Source: Acetobacteraceae bacterium
GTDB lineage: Bacteria > Pseudomonadota > Alphaproteobacteria > Acetobacterales > Acetobacteraceae
Assembly (NCBI GenBank): GCA_030041375.1
Contig: JASHOA010000039.1
Location: 62,001 to 126,000, forward strand
Length of the DNA stretch: 64,000 bases
Reading direction: 5' to 3'
The notes under the pieces were generated by a model. The model did not search any database. It was not told where the DNA came from and saw nothing but the letters and a program-made list of their open reading frames with translations. Below are positions 46,245 through 53,900 of this stretch, one piece after another; position 1 is the first letter of the stretch; every line of letters begins with the position of its first letter. Both the position numbers and the translations under genes were made by a program.

Positions 46245-47219
46245 CTATTGGCCGGTTTGGTGGGTCTCCAAGGAGTGAAATTTTTTCAAATACGCCCGCA
46301 CGGCCTCCGGGTGGTCCGCAGTAAAGAGCTGTAACGGGATCGCATAGGTGCCGCCGACTTTCTTGCCGTCGACGGCGGCAATTGCCAACTGCATGGTCTT
46401 GTAGCCGATGGCATAGGGGTCCTGGGTGGCGACAGCCAGCACACCGCTTGTCGGATCGAGAAGTGCGCGGGCGACCTGGAGGCTCATGTCGGTCCCGAAC
46501 AGCTTCAAATTGGAGAGACCAAGCGATCGCCGGGCCGTGATGGAACCAACCAGGCCGCCTTCCACCGCAGACCAGACGAGTTGGACGTCCGGGTGGGCCT
46601 GGAGGATCGTTTCGAGTGTATTCGCCGACGCGTCGGGCAACTCGCCACGCTGCTCGGCCACGATCTGGATGCCCGGCACCTTCTTCAGTTCGGCGACGAA
46701 GCCGTCGCGGCGGGCACGGCTCTCGGGGAAATCAGGAACGGTCAGGAGTGCAATCTTGGCCTTGCCACCCAATTTCGTCGTTACATATTTGTCGACATAG
46801 GTTCCCATCATCGTGCCAAGCTCGCGGTTGTCGACGCCGACATACGTGGTCAGCAACGGCGAGTCGATGCGGGTGTTGTAGAAGATGAGTTTGACACCTG
46901 CGGCAGAAGCGCGCTGGAGCGCAGGTACCGATGCCGTCCTGGAGAGCGGTGTCATGATGAGTGCTTTCACGCCGCGCGCGACCAGGTCGTCCACACCCTG
47001 GGCTTCCTTTCCGAGATCACCTTCGGCATTGGCGACGGCGAGTTGTGCGCCATATTTTACCGCTGCTGCGCGCATGCCCATTTCGATGGTCTGGAACCAT
47101 TCGATCTGGCCAACCATCAGGACGGTGCCGATCAATGGAGAGGCGGCTCGTGCGGCAGCCGACCCGAGGATCAACGCGAGTGCGAACGCCATCGCGACGA
47201 GTTTTGCGGCTTTGGGCAT
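46245..47219 (-). CDS. Sugar-type ABC transporter periplasmic binding protein
   Basis: This 324-residue binding protein has a signal peptide (MPKAAKLVAMAFALALILGSAAARA) and a type I periplasmic-binding fold: GTVLMVGQIEWFQTIEMGMRAAAVKYG, AEGDLGKEAQGVDDLVARGVKALIMTPLS in pattern, YVGVDNRELGTMMG and GTYAIPLQLFTADH. It delivers ligand to the ribose-type permease. The ligand could be a sugar, polyol or related small molecule. GAGAGGA lies 8 bases before the ATG. The nearest promoter I can identify is ~790 bases upstream. Confidence 0.9.
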   Translation of the reverse strand: MPKAAKLVAMAFALALILGSAAARAASPLIGTVLMVGQIEWFQTIEMGMRAAAVKYGAQLAVANAEGDLGKEAQGVDDLVARGVKALIMTPLSRTASVPALQRASAAGVKLIFYNTRIDSPLLTTYVGVDNRELGTMMGTYVDKYVTTKLGGKAKIALLTVPDFPESRARRDGFVAELKKVPGIQIVAEQRGELPDASANTLETILQAHPDVQLVWSAVEGGLVGSITARRSLGLSNLKLFGTDMSLQVARALLDPTSGVLAVATQDPYAIGYKTMQLAIAAVDGKKVGGTYAIPLQLFTADHPEAVRAYLKKFHSLETHQTGQ

Positions 47220-48011
47220 TTTCGTATCCTCTCTGCGTGATTCTGGGGCCCGGCCTTCAAGCGGGAAACGGCCGAGGCGGTTATGGACGGCCGGTGCGGG
47301 AGAAGAAGCCGTGGGTTGGATCGCGGCGACGAGGCCGGGAGTGCCGGCTCCTCCCCCGGAAAGACGGCATATGGCGGGAAACGGTGCAGGCGCCGTGCGC
47401 GTTGGCGCAGAAGCGAGTAGCGCAGCGCATGGACCCGGACGATGTTGCCGCGTTGCCGCGCGTTGGCGTACGGAGAGCGGTACTGTCGGCAAATTGGGCC
47501 AATCCGTGTCAACCGAATCGGAGGCGCAGCCGGGGAAATTTGCAGTCTTCCGATGGTGGGGCGCGAACGTCCGTGGTCCGCGGACGAATATCCTTGTCGA
47601 TCGATCGGCGTGAGCGCAGGAGTGCGGCTCGGAATCATGGATTGGCGCGCCGACCGACTGACCTTGTGGCGGGGTTTGCTCCGCGATGGTGCCCTTCTTC
47701 CGGTTGACGACTTGCGCTGCGGCTGCAGAGCGCCTGGGGGATGTCGAAGCCTGGCCGGGGATTGGGAAAGCGAGAAGGCTTGCGGGTGGGAGGAGCGGGC
47801 CGCCCGGAGAGCCCACGCTCGGGATCCGTAGGCGAGATACGCCTCCACTGGGTACCGGGGAATGAGCCGGCAATGCCAGCCACTCCGGTTGTTCGTCCAG
47901 CCCGGTCTCAAGGGACCGAGCCAGGAAGACACCGCTGACGTTATAGAGCTCTTCTCGCGCGCTATCGATGTCTGTTCCCCCTGAAACATCCGCCGGAGCC
48001 GTCGCGGAAAA
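47220..48011. other. Long gene-free leader of the ABC operon
   Basis: About 790 bases between the binding-protein ATG and the palindrome-bearing promoter. Several open frames cross it on both strands, but all have Arg/Pro/Ser-rich shadow composition, no ribosome-binding site and no family motif. I find no strong hairpin series. It may be an untranslated leader, a decayed gene, or hold a small RNA. Confidence 0.4.
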
Positions 48012-48040
48012 GTATTACTGATAATACAAGGAAGCGTCAA
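48012..48040 (-). promoter_or_regulatory. Promoter with shared palindromic operator (site 3), reading toward the ABC operon
   Basis: TTGACG (48035-48040) and TAATAC (48012-48017) are spaced 17 bases on the minus strand, exactly as at the cupin gene. The palindrome GTATTA-CTGA-TAATAC (48012-48027) is perfect and covers the -10. The same box pair and the same palindrome position at two loci argue for a common repressor. Confidence 0.65.
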
Positions 48041-48241
48041 GGACCAGGGTGGTCCCGACAACGGGATTGGTGGCTTCCCGATGGGCAATCATCTGGTGGG
48101 AAGTCGGGGCGGAGAGCTTCGCCGTGGCAGATGGGGCGGGCTGTGAGTGCGGAGGGCGACCGGGAATCGGAGGCCCGGACTGACCGGATGCCGGCGCGAC
48201 AGTGGTCGCGCCTGGGCCGGGGATTGCCTGGTGTCTCTCCA

Positions 48242-48263
48242 CGGATCCGTGCGAACGGATCCG
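48242..48263. repeat. Hairpin with GCGA tetraloop
   Basis: Nine-base arms CGGATCCGT and ACGGATCCG enclose GCGA. It lies ~75 bases before the ISL3 transposase remnant and may be part of the old insertion-sequence end. Function unknown. Confidence 0.4.
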
Positions 48264-48337
48264 CCGCGTGCGGTTGTTGGCCGTCAATCGGCTTGCAAAA
48301 TTCTTATGACCGCGGTCACCGTCCGTCTGCCCCGGTG

Positions 48338-48676
48338 CCGCGCGGCTTTATCGTGGAGAGCGTCGCCTGCGAGGACAGTGCAACGCCGATGGCCGTCCGT
48401 TGCGCGAGCAAAGCTTCCGCGTGTCCGGAGTGCGGCGTGAGTTCCGAGCGCGTCCATAGCCGATATCGTCGGCAGTTGGCCGACCTGTCGATGGCCGGGC
48501 GGTTGGTCCGCCTTGTGCTCCTGGCCCGACGGTTATTCTGTGACGAGAGGCTGTGCGGTCGCAGGGTCTTCACCGAGCGCTTCGAGGCGGACGTGCTGGC
48601 GCCGAGGGCGCGGCGCACCGAGCGGCTTGACCCAATCGTCCATCACCTCGGGCTCGCGCTGGGCGGCCGGCCGGCG
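48338..48676 (+). pseudogene. ISL3-family transposase N-terminal remnant
   Basis: About 113 residues match the N-terminal zinc-binding domain of ISL3 transposases. CPECGVSSERVHSRYRRQLADL is followed by RLVLLARRLFCDERLCGRRVFTERF and the RRTERLDPIVHHLGLALGGRPAA junction. The DDE catalytic core is absent; similarity stops abruptly at the RPAA position, just before the haemoglobin gene's 3' end. There is no credible start codon. It marks the right edge of the accessory cluster. Confidence 0.8.
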
Positions 48677-48685
48677 GCAACAAGA

Positions 48686-49207
48686 TCAGGGTTTGCGCGA
48701 GTCGGGTAGCGGAGAAAGGTGATGCGAGCGGGTGCGGTGATCGCTCGCATCGGGCCCCTCGTTCGGTTCGAGTGCCGGTGCGCCTGGCGGGGTGGCGAGG
48801 GCACGGGAGAGACTCGCGGCGATGCGTTGGGCGAGCAGAATGAAGCGCTCTGCTGCAGAGGGCGGGCAGGAGGTCCTGGCGGTCTCGGCCCAGAGCGCGA
48901 GCCAACGTGAAAAATGCGCCTCGCCGAGCAGGAAGGGTTGATGCGCGGTGAGCGGGTTGCCGTGGTAGCGCCCGCTCATCAGCACGACCGAAGACCAGAA
49001 AGCGGTAATGCGGGCGATATGCGCGTCCCAGTCCCGGACATGCGCGAAGACCGGGCCGAGCAGCGGATCCTCGCGCGCGGCAGCGTAGAAGCGCTGCACG
49101 AGCGTCGCGATCATTGCTTCGTCGATGCCGGTTGTCGCCATGACCGTTTCGGTGAACCGGGCACGACGAAGAGCGGGTTCTTCATCCGGTGCGGAGTGAG
49201 CCGACAT
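48686..49207 (-). CDS. Group III truncated haemoglobin
   Basis: This 173-residue protein has the group III trHb pattern: LVQRFYAAAREDPLLGPVFAHV (helix A/B), WDAHIARITAFWSSVVLMSGRYHGNPLTAHQPFLLGEAHFSRWLALW with the proximal-histidine region, and a C-terminal helix. A disordered, charged tail of ~35 residues (PNEGPDASDHRTRSHH) is longer than usual. Proposed roles of the group are O2/NO chemistry in the cytoplasm. It is divergent from an Rrf2/NsrR-like regulator across a palindrome, in line with nitric-oxide control. Confidence 0.87.
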   Translation of the reverse strand: MSAHSAPDEEPALRRARFTETVMATTGIDEAMIATLVQRFYAAAREDPLLGPVFAHVRDWDAHIARITAFWSSVVLMSGRYHGNPLTAHQPFLLGEAHFSRWLALWAETARTSCPPSAAERFILLAQRIAASLSRALATPPGAPALEPNEGPDASDHRTRSHHLSPLPDSRKP

Positions 49208-49234
49208 AAGATATGAACTCTAGCAGTTGATTGT

Positions 49235-49249
49235 GGTATTAAAAATACC
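49235..49249. promoter_or_regulatory. NsrR-type palindrome between haemoglobin and Rrf2 genes
   Basis: GGTATT-AAA-AATACC is a perfect AT-rich inverted repeat resembling the core of NsrR boxes (ATTT-N-AAT type). It lies in the divergent promoter region, 28 bases from the haemoglobin ATG and 18 from the regulator ATG, and would fit between a TTGATT and a GATTAT box on the plus strand. It is likely the operator through which the Rrf2 protein controls both genes. Confidence 0.55.
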
Positions 49250-49266
49250 GATTATAGGTGGGTGCC

Positions 49267-49680
49267 ATGCACCTGACGAGCTTCACGGACTTCGGGTTGC
49301 GCGCGCTGATGCGGCTTGGCTCGGCGCCGGGCAGGGCCGAGACGAGCGCCGTTCTTGCCCGGGAGCTTGGCGTGTCCCGTCATCATCTGATCAAGGTGCT
49401 GCAGCGGCTCTCGGCCGCCGGCTATGTGCAGGCCGTGCGTGGTGCCGGGGGCGGGGTGCGGCTTGCCAGGGCGCCGGAGGCGATTCGCCTCGGCAATGTG
49501 GTGGCGCTGCTGGAGGGCGACCAGCCGCTGGTGGAATGTTGCCGCGCCGATGGCGGGCACTGCCCGTTGACGGCGGAGTGCCGGCTGCGGGGGATGCTGA
49601 TACGGGCCCGTGCCGCGTTCCTCGAGACCCTGAATGGCCGGACCCTGGCCGATTGCACATGGTCCGCGCCTGGAGACTGA
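49267..49680 (+). CDS. Rrf2-family iron-sulfur regulator, NsrR-like
   Basis: This 137-residue regulator has a winged helix (TDFGLRALMRLGSAPG, VLARELGVSRHHLIKVLQRLSAAGYVQAVRGAGGG in pattern). Cluster cysteines lie at about 91/92, 99 and 105 (ECCRADGGHCPLTAECRL). The HHLIKVLQ recognition helix and GYVQAVRGAGGGVRLAR wing fit NsrR, a nitric-oxide sensor that represses NO-detoxification genes. The divergent truncated haemoglobin is a fitting target. The start MHLTSFTDFG is family-typical; a GTG three codons earlier is possible. Confidence 0.85.
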   Translation: MHLTSFTDFGLRALMRLGSAPGRAETSAVLARELGVSRHHLIKVLQRLSAAGYVQAVRGAGGGVRLARAPEAIRLGNVVALLEGDQPLVECCRADGGHCPLTAECRLRGMLIRARAAFLETLNGRTLADCTWSAPGD

Positions 49681-49752
49681 GGGTTGCGGGGGCCTCGGGC
49701 AGGGTGCTGAATGGAACCGGGGTGAGGTCGGAAGAGGCAGGAGAGAGCGCAG

Positions 49753-49941
49753 ATGAAAAAGGCCGGGAAAACGGGCGATACGGAGCCGAAGAAGCCGGAC
49801 AAGCCGGCGCTGCCGACGAAACACGAGAACGGGCCTGAACCAGAGGAAGAGGGGCGGGCACACTACTATTCGCCGCCCTGCATGATGGGCGAGCTTGACG
49901 AGATCATGGACGACGAGGCGGTGCGGCGGGATCGATGCTGA
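49753..49941 (+). CDS. Small uncharacterised acidic protein
   Basis: A 62-residue protein. The Lys/Pro/Glu-rich N-terminal half (KKPDKPALPTKHENGPEPEEEG) looks disordered; the second half is compact with HYYSPPCMMGELDEIMDDEA. The SPPC-MM-ELD segment has one cysteine and looks like a conserved recognition or metal motif, but I recognise no family. Translation of the next gene begins inside its last codons (7-base overlap), supporting that it is expressed. Confidence 0.6.
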   Translation: MKKAGKTGDTEPKKPDKPALPTKHENGPEPEEEGRAHYYSPPCMMGELDEIMDDEAVRRDRC

Positions 49942-50369
49942 AGACACTGACACGCCTGCACACGCCGGACCTTCTGCATCTCTTGGCCTCAATGGGGCAC
50001 GGCGATGAGGTGACGCTGGTCGACGCCCATTTCCCCGCGGTTTCGCTGGCGCGCCGCCTGGTGCGCCTGGATGGTGCCGATCTGCCGGAGGCGCTGGATG
50101 CCTGCCTGGCCCTGATTCCACTGGACCGTTTCGTGCCGGATCCGGCGCTGCGCATGGAGGTCGTGGGCAAGCCCGATGAGATTCCGGATGTGCAACGTCT
50201 CTGCCAGCAGGTGATCGATCGCCGCGAAGGCCGTGGGGTGGCGCTGGTCGGAATGGAACGACATGCCTTCTATGCGCGGGCGCGCGAGGCGTTCGGAATC
50301 ATCGCCACCGGCGAGCTTCGCCCTTATGGCTGCATCCTGATGAAGAAGGGCGTCGCGCTGCCGGGCTGA
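49935..50369 (+). CDS. FucU/RbsD-family sugar mutarotase
   Basis: This 144-residue cytosolic protein of the RbsD/FucU family interconverts sugar anomers. The N-terminal LLHLLASMGHGDEVTLVDAHFPA carries the catalytic histidine and aspartate, and the C-terminal GELRPYGCILMKKGV is the family end. The FucU branch (fucose mutarotase) is favoured. It may supply the ribose-type importer's sugar 2.7 kb away, although that operon is on the other strand. Confidence 0.85.
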   Translation: MLKTLTRLHTPDLLHLLASMGHGDEVTLVDAHFPAVSLARRLVRLDGADLPEALDACLALIPLDRFVPDPALRMEVVGKPDEIPDVQRLCQQVIDRREGRGVALVGMERHAFYARAREAFGIIATGELRPYGCILMKKGVALPG

Positions 50370-50376
50370 GGACTCT

Positions 50377-50907
50377 TCATCCGATCGGGCTGAGGCCGGC
50401 GGCGTAGCGGCGCCAGCGGGCGACATAGTCGCGGGCGGATTGGCGAAGGAACTCGATCACTCTTCCATCCAGCGTTCGCACCAGCTTGGCGGGAGCGCCG
50501 AAGATCAATGAATTATCGGGGAACTCCTTGCCTTCGGTGACGAGCGAGTGGGCGCCGACGAGACAGTTCTTCCCGAGCCTGGCGCCGTTCAGCACGGTTG
50601 CGCCCATGCCGATGAGCGTGTTCTCGCCAACCGTGCAGCCGTGCAGGATGGCGTGATGCCCGATTGTGCAGCCCGATCCGACCGTGGTCGGAAATCCTTC
50701 GTCGGTGTGCATCATCGCACCATCCTGGATGTTCGTTGCCCGGCCGATTTCGATCGGCTCGTTGTCGCCGCGCAGCACTGCACCGAACCAGATGCCGACA
50801 TCATGCCCCAGGCGGACGCGGCCGATCACGTGCGCGTCGGGTGCGATCCAGAACTGCCCGGCGGGCGGAAGCTCGGGCCGGTGATCATCGAGGGCGTAGA
50901 TCGGCAT
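50377..50907 (-). CDS. Gamma-class carbonic anhydrase family protein
   Basis: This 176-residue protein has a left-handed beta-helix of hexapeptide repeats (IGRVRLGHDVGIWFGAVLRGD, IGRATNIQDGAMMHTDEG, IGHHAILHGCTVGENTLIGMGA). The zinc-binding histidines lie in MHTDEG and IGHHAILHG. A C-terminal helix follows (ALKLV-type region PAKLVRTLDGRVIEFLRQS). It resembles YrdA/PaaY; true carbonic anhydrase activity is uncertain. It is convergent with the mutarotase gene with 7 bases between. Confidence 0.88.
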   Translation of the reverse strand: MPIYALDDHRPELPPAGQFWIAPDAHVIGRVRLGHDVGIWFGAVLRGDNEPIEIGRATNIQDGAMMHTDEGFPTTVGSGCTIGHHAILHGCTVGENTLIGMGATVLNGARLGKNCLVGAHSLVTEGKEFPDNSLIFGAPAKLVRTLDGRVIEFLRQSARDYVARWRRYAAGLSPIG

Positions 50908-50976
50908 GGGGCATCGTTCCTTCGCGGGGCGTCAAATGCGGCGAATTTCAGGGGCAGGAGACCAGCGCCGCGCGGC

Positions 50977-53900
50977 TCAATACTGGAACTGGTAAGTGAG
51001 GCCAACGCTCGAGCCGTTCCTGGTGTTCGGCTCCGTGGCGCTGCCGATCGCGGTGGCGCTGCCGGCGCCGTTGCCGACGGTGGCGTTGAGCTGCAGGTGC
51101 TTGGTGAGATCGATCTTCACCTGGGCCTGGGCGCCGCCGCCGGCGGCGGACTGGCTGGCGCCGAGATAAACCCCGGGCGCGATGTAGCGGCCGGCCTGCA
51201 CGGCCGCGTTTCCGCTGGCATCCGAGCCGACGCTGAGCTGGTCGAGACCGAGGCCCTTGCGCAGCGTACCCAGCGGGTCGCCGATGCTAGGGCCGGCGCC
51301 GGTGAGGGAAGCCAGCGCGCTGGCGATTTCGGCAAGCTGGAAGGGGCTGAGGCTCGTCGCGCTGGTGCCGAAGAGGAGGGCAGCCAGGACCTGATCCTGA
51401 GGCAGTTCGGGAACGCTCGACAGCGTGACCTTTGGTTTCTGCGCCGTGCCGGAGAGCGTGAGTGTTGCGGTGGTGGTGCGGCTCGCGGTGGTGGCGACCA
51501 GATCGAGCGAGGGATCAGTGAGATCGCCGCCATTGAAGCCGATCGTCCCGGAGGTGAAGGCGAGGGTCTGCCCGGCGAGGCTCAACTGGCCACGTATGAG
51601 GTGGAAACTCCCCTCCGGCGCGGGGGTGGACAGTGTGCCCGACACATGGATGCGGCCGCCGAACTCGGCATCGACGCCGCGCCCGCGAATGAAGATTTGC
51701 CGCGTGGCTTCGAGCGTGACATCGAGCGCGATGGCGGGCACATCGGCGCGCGAGGGCGCTGGCTTGTTCCCTGGGCGCACGACGTGCAGCACGGCGACGT
51801 CGGGCGGCAGGCTGTTCGGAATTTGCATCTCGGCGCGACGGATATCGACCCGGCCACGTGCTGAAAGCTCTCGTTCCGCAAGACCCGTGAGCACGAGATG
51901 GGAGTCGAGGCGGGCGGTGATGAGATCCGATTGCAGGAGTTCGGCGTTCTCAGCGGAGACGGTAAGAGAGACCGGGACGCCAGGCTCGAGCGCGCCGATG
52001 CTGCCGGCGAGACTGATCGTTCCGGGCCCGGCGCGTGCGTGGAAATCCTGGATCTGGATGCGCCCGTCCGCTATGGCGATGTTCGCGGCCATCGCGGTGA
52101 GGGCGAACCCGCTCTGGTAATCCGTGATCATTCCACCACTGAGACGGGCTGTGCCGGCGATCACGGGGGAGGCGAGGGTGCCGCGAGCGGTTGCGTCCAG
52201 CGCGAGCCGACCGGCGATGTGCCGGCCACCGGCGGCGAGCGCCGGCTCCAAGAGGGCGAGATCGGCGTCGCCGGCGACGGAGAGGCCGAGCGCGCCGTTG
52301 CTTGCAAGCGGCAAAGTCCCTGAAAGAGTGAGGCGGGTTGCGCTTCCGGCGGAAAGTGCGCCCCGGATGTGCGCGGTGTGGCCAGCGAGTGCGGCCGTGA
52401 GATCGAGGTTTGCCGGCGGCAGGCCGGCGGTGAGGCCCGAGGAAAGGCCGAGATTCGACCCGTGAAGCTGGAGTGTGCCGGTGGGGGCGACGAGCGCGCC
52501 CGCCAGTTTCGCCTCGGCATCGAGCCTGCCTTTGAATGCGAGGCCCGGCATGAAGGGGGCAAGCAGCGCCGAGCTGACATTGCGAAGCTGAAGGGTGGCG
52601 GCGAGGTTCGGGCTGATCCGCCCGCTGGCATCGAGTTCTGCGCCCGCCATGCCGAGGCGCAGCCCTTCGATGGAAACGCCGGGTGAGAAGACGATGCGAG
52701 CGGGCGCCAGCAACCGCGCCGCCTCGCCGTGCCAATCCGCGGCCAAGGCGGAGAGAGAGGCATCGCCGGCGGTTGCGTTGACCAGGGCCGCAGCGCTGAG
52801 GCTGGTTGCTCCGAAGGAAGCGGAAGCGGCGTTCAGCCTGAGCGCCAGCGCATCGAACGGGCCCTCGGCGGACATCGAGGCGGTGGCGGTGACGCCGCCG
52901 GCGCTGAGGCCATCGAGCCGCAGGGTGGAATCGAACCGCCGATCACCGAGAGGATGGTCGAGAGTGGCGGTGATGTGTGCCTTGGCGATGGCCACGCCGG
53001 CGGCGGCCAGGCTTGCGCCCCTGAGATCGAGCAGGAGTCGTGGCCCGGACGGCGTTGACTCCGAGGTCAGCGATCCGTCGGCGGATCCGCCGAACGCGGG
53101 GCCGATGAGGGAAGAAAAATCGCCGAGATTTCCGGCTGCGAAGGTGAGATGGCCGGTTGGCAGGGTGCCGGCGCCGAAGGTCAGCGCGCCTTGCGCATGG
53201 GCGCCTTTCCAGTGCGCCTGCTCGATAGTTACGACAACGGTATGGCCGGCGTCTTCTGTTGCTTTCAGCGCCAGGCCGAGCGGTGCGCCATCGAGATCGG
53301 TTTCCGCCACCAGGCTTCCTGACGGCGCTGCCGGAAGGCCGGTTGCCGCGAGGCTGGCGCGGAACGGTTGGGATGGCCGCGTGGCCGTCCCCAGCGTGCC
53401 GCCGAGTTGCGCGGCGAGCGCCATTCTGTCGGTCCGGCCTTCGAGCGTGCCCGTGGCGGCGATGCGACCGCTCAGGCCTGCATCGAGTGGCGCGAGATCG
53501 GAGAGGGCGGCCTGCCAGGCGAGCGCGATTTTTCCATCGGAGAGATCTCCGTGAGCGTGCAGGGAGAATGCATGGCCGAGGAGGGAAAGGTGGGAGAGTG
53601 TGACGGTGTCGTTCCGCAATCCGACTGCCAGAGAGATGCGCGGTGCCGCCCCGAGAAGGGAAAGAAGGGGAGCCGGAGCGGCCTTGAGGGCGAGCGCGCT
53701 GCTCAGAGACAGGGCGAAACCCGATGGCTGTTTGTTCGCGGAAAGCTTGATGGAAGCGCCACCCGAAGTTCCGAGGCCGGCGATCGCGGCGAGTGGGGTG
53801 AGATCGGGAAGATCGATGGTGGCGACGAGGGTGGGCGCGCCGGCGGTTTCGGCCGTGCCGTCAACGATGATCAGGGGATGGCGCAGCGTGAAGGAAACCG

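Noticed and set aside
47171-48088. 305-codon minus-strand frame upstream of the binding-protein gene
   Set aside because: Arg/Ser/Pro-rich composition, no ribosome-binding site, no motif; it is out of frame with the real signal peptide.
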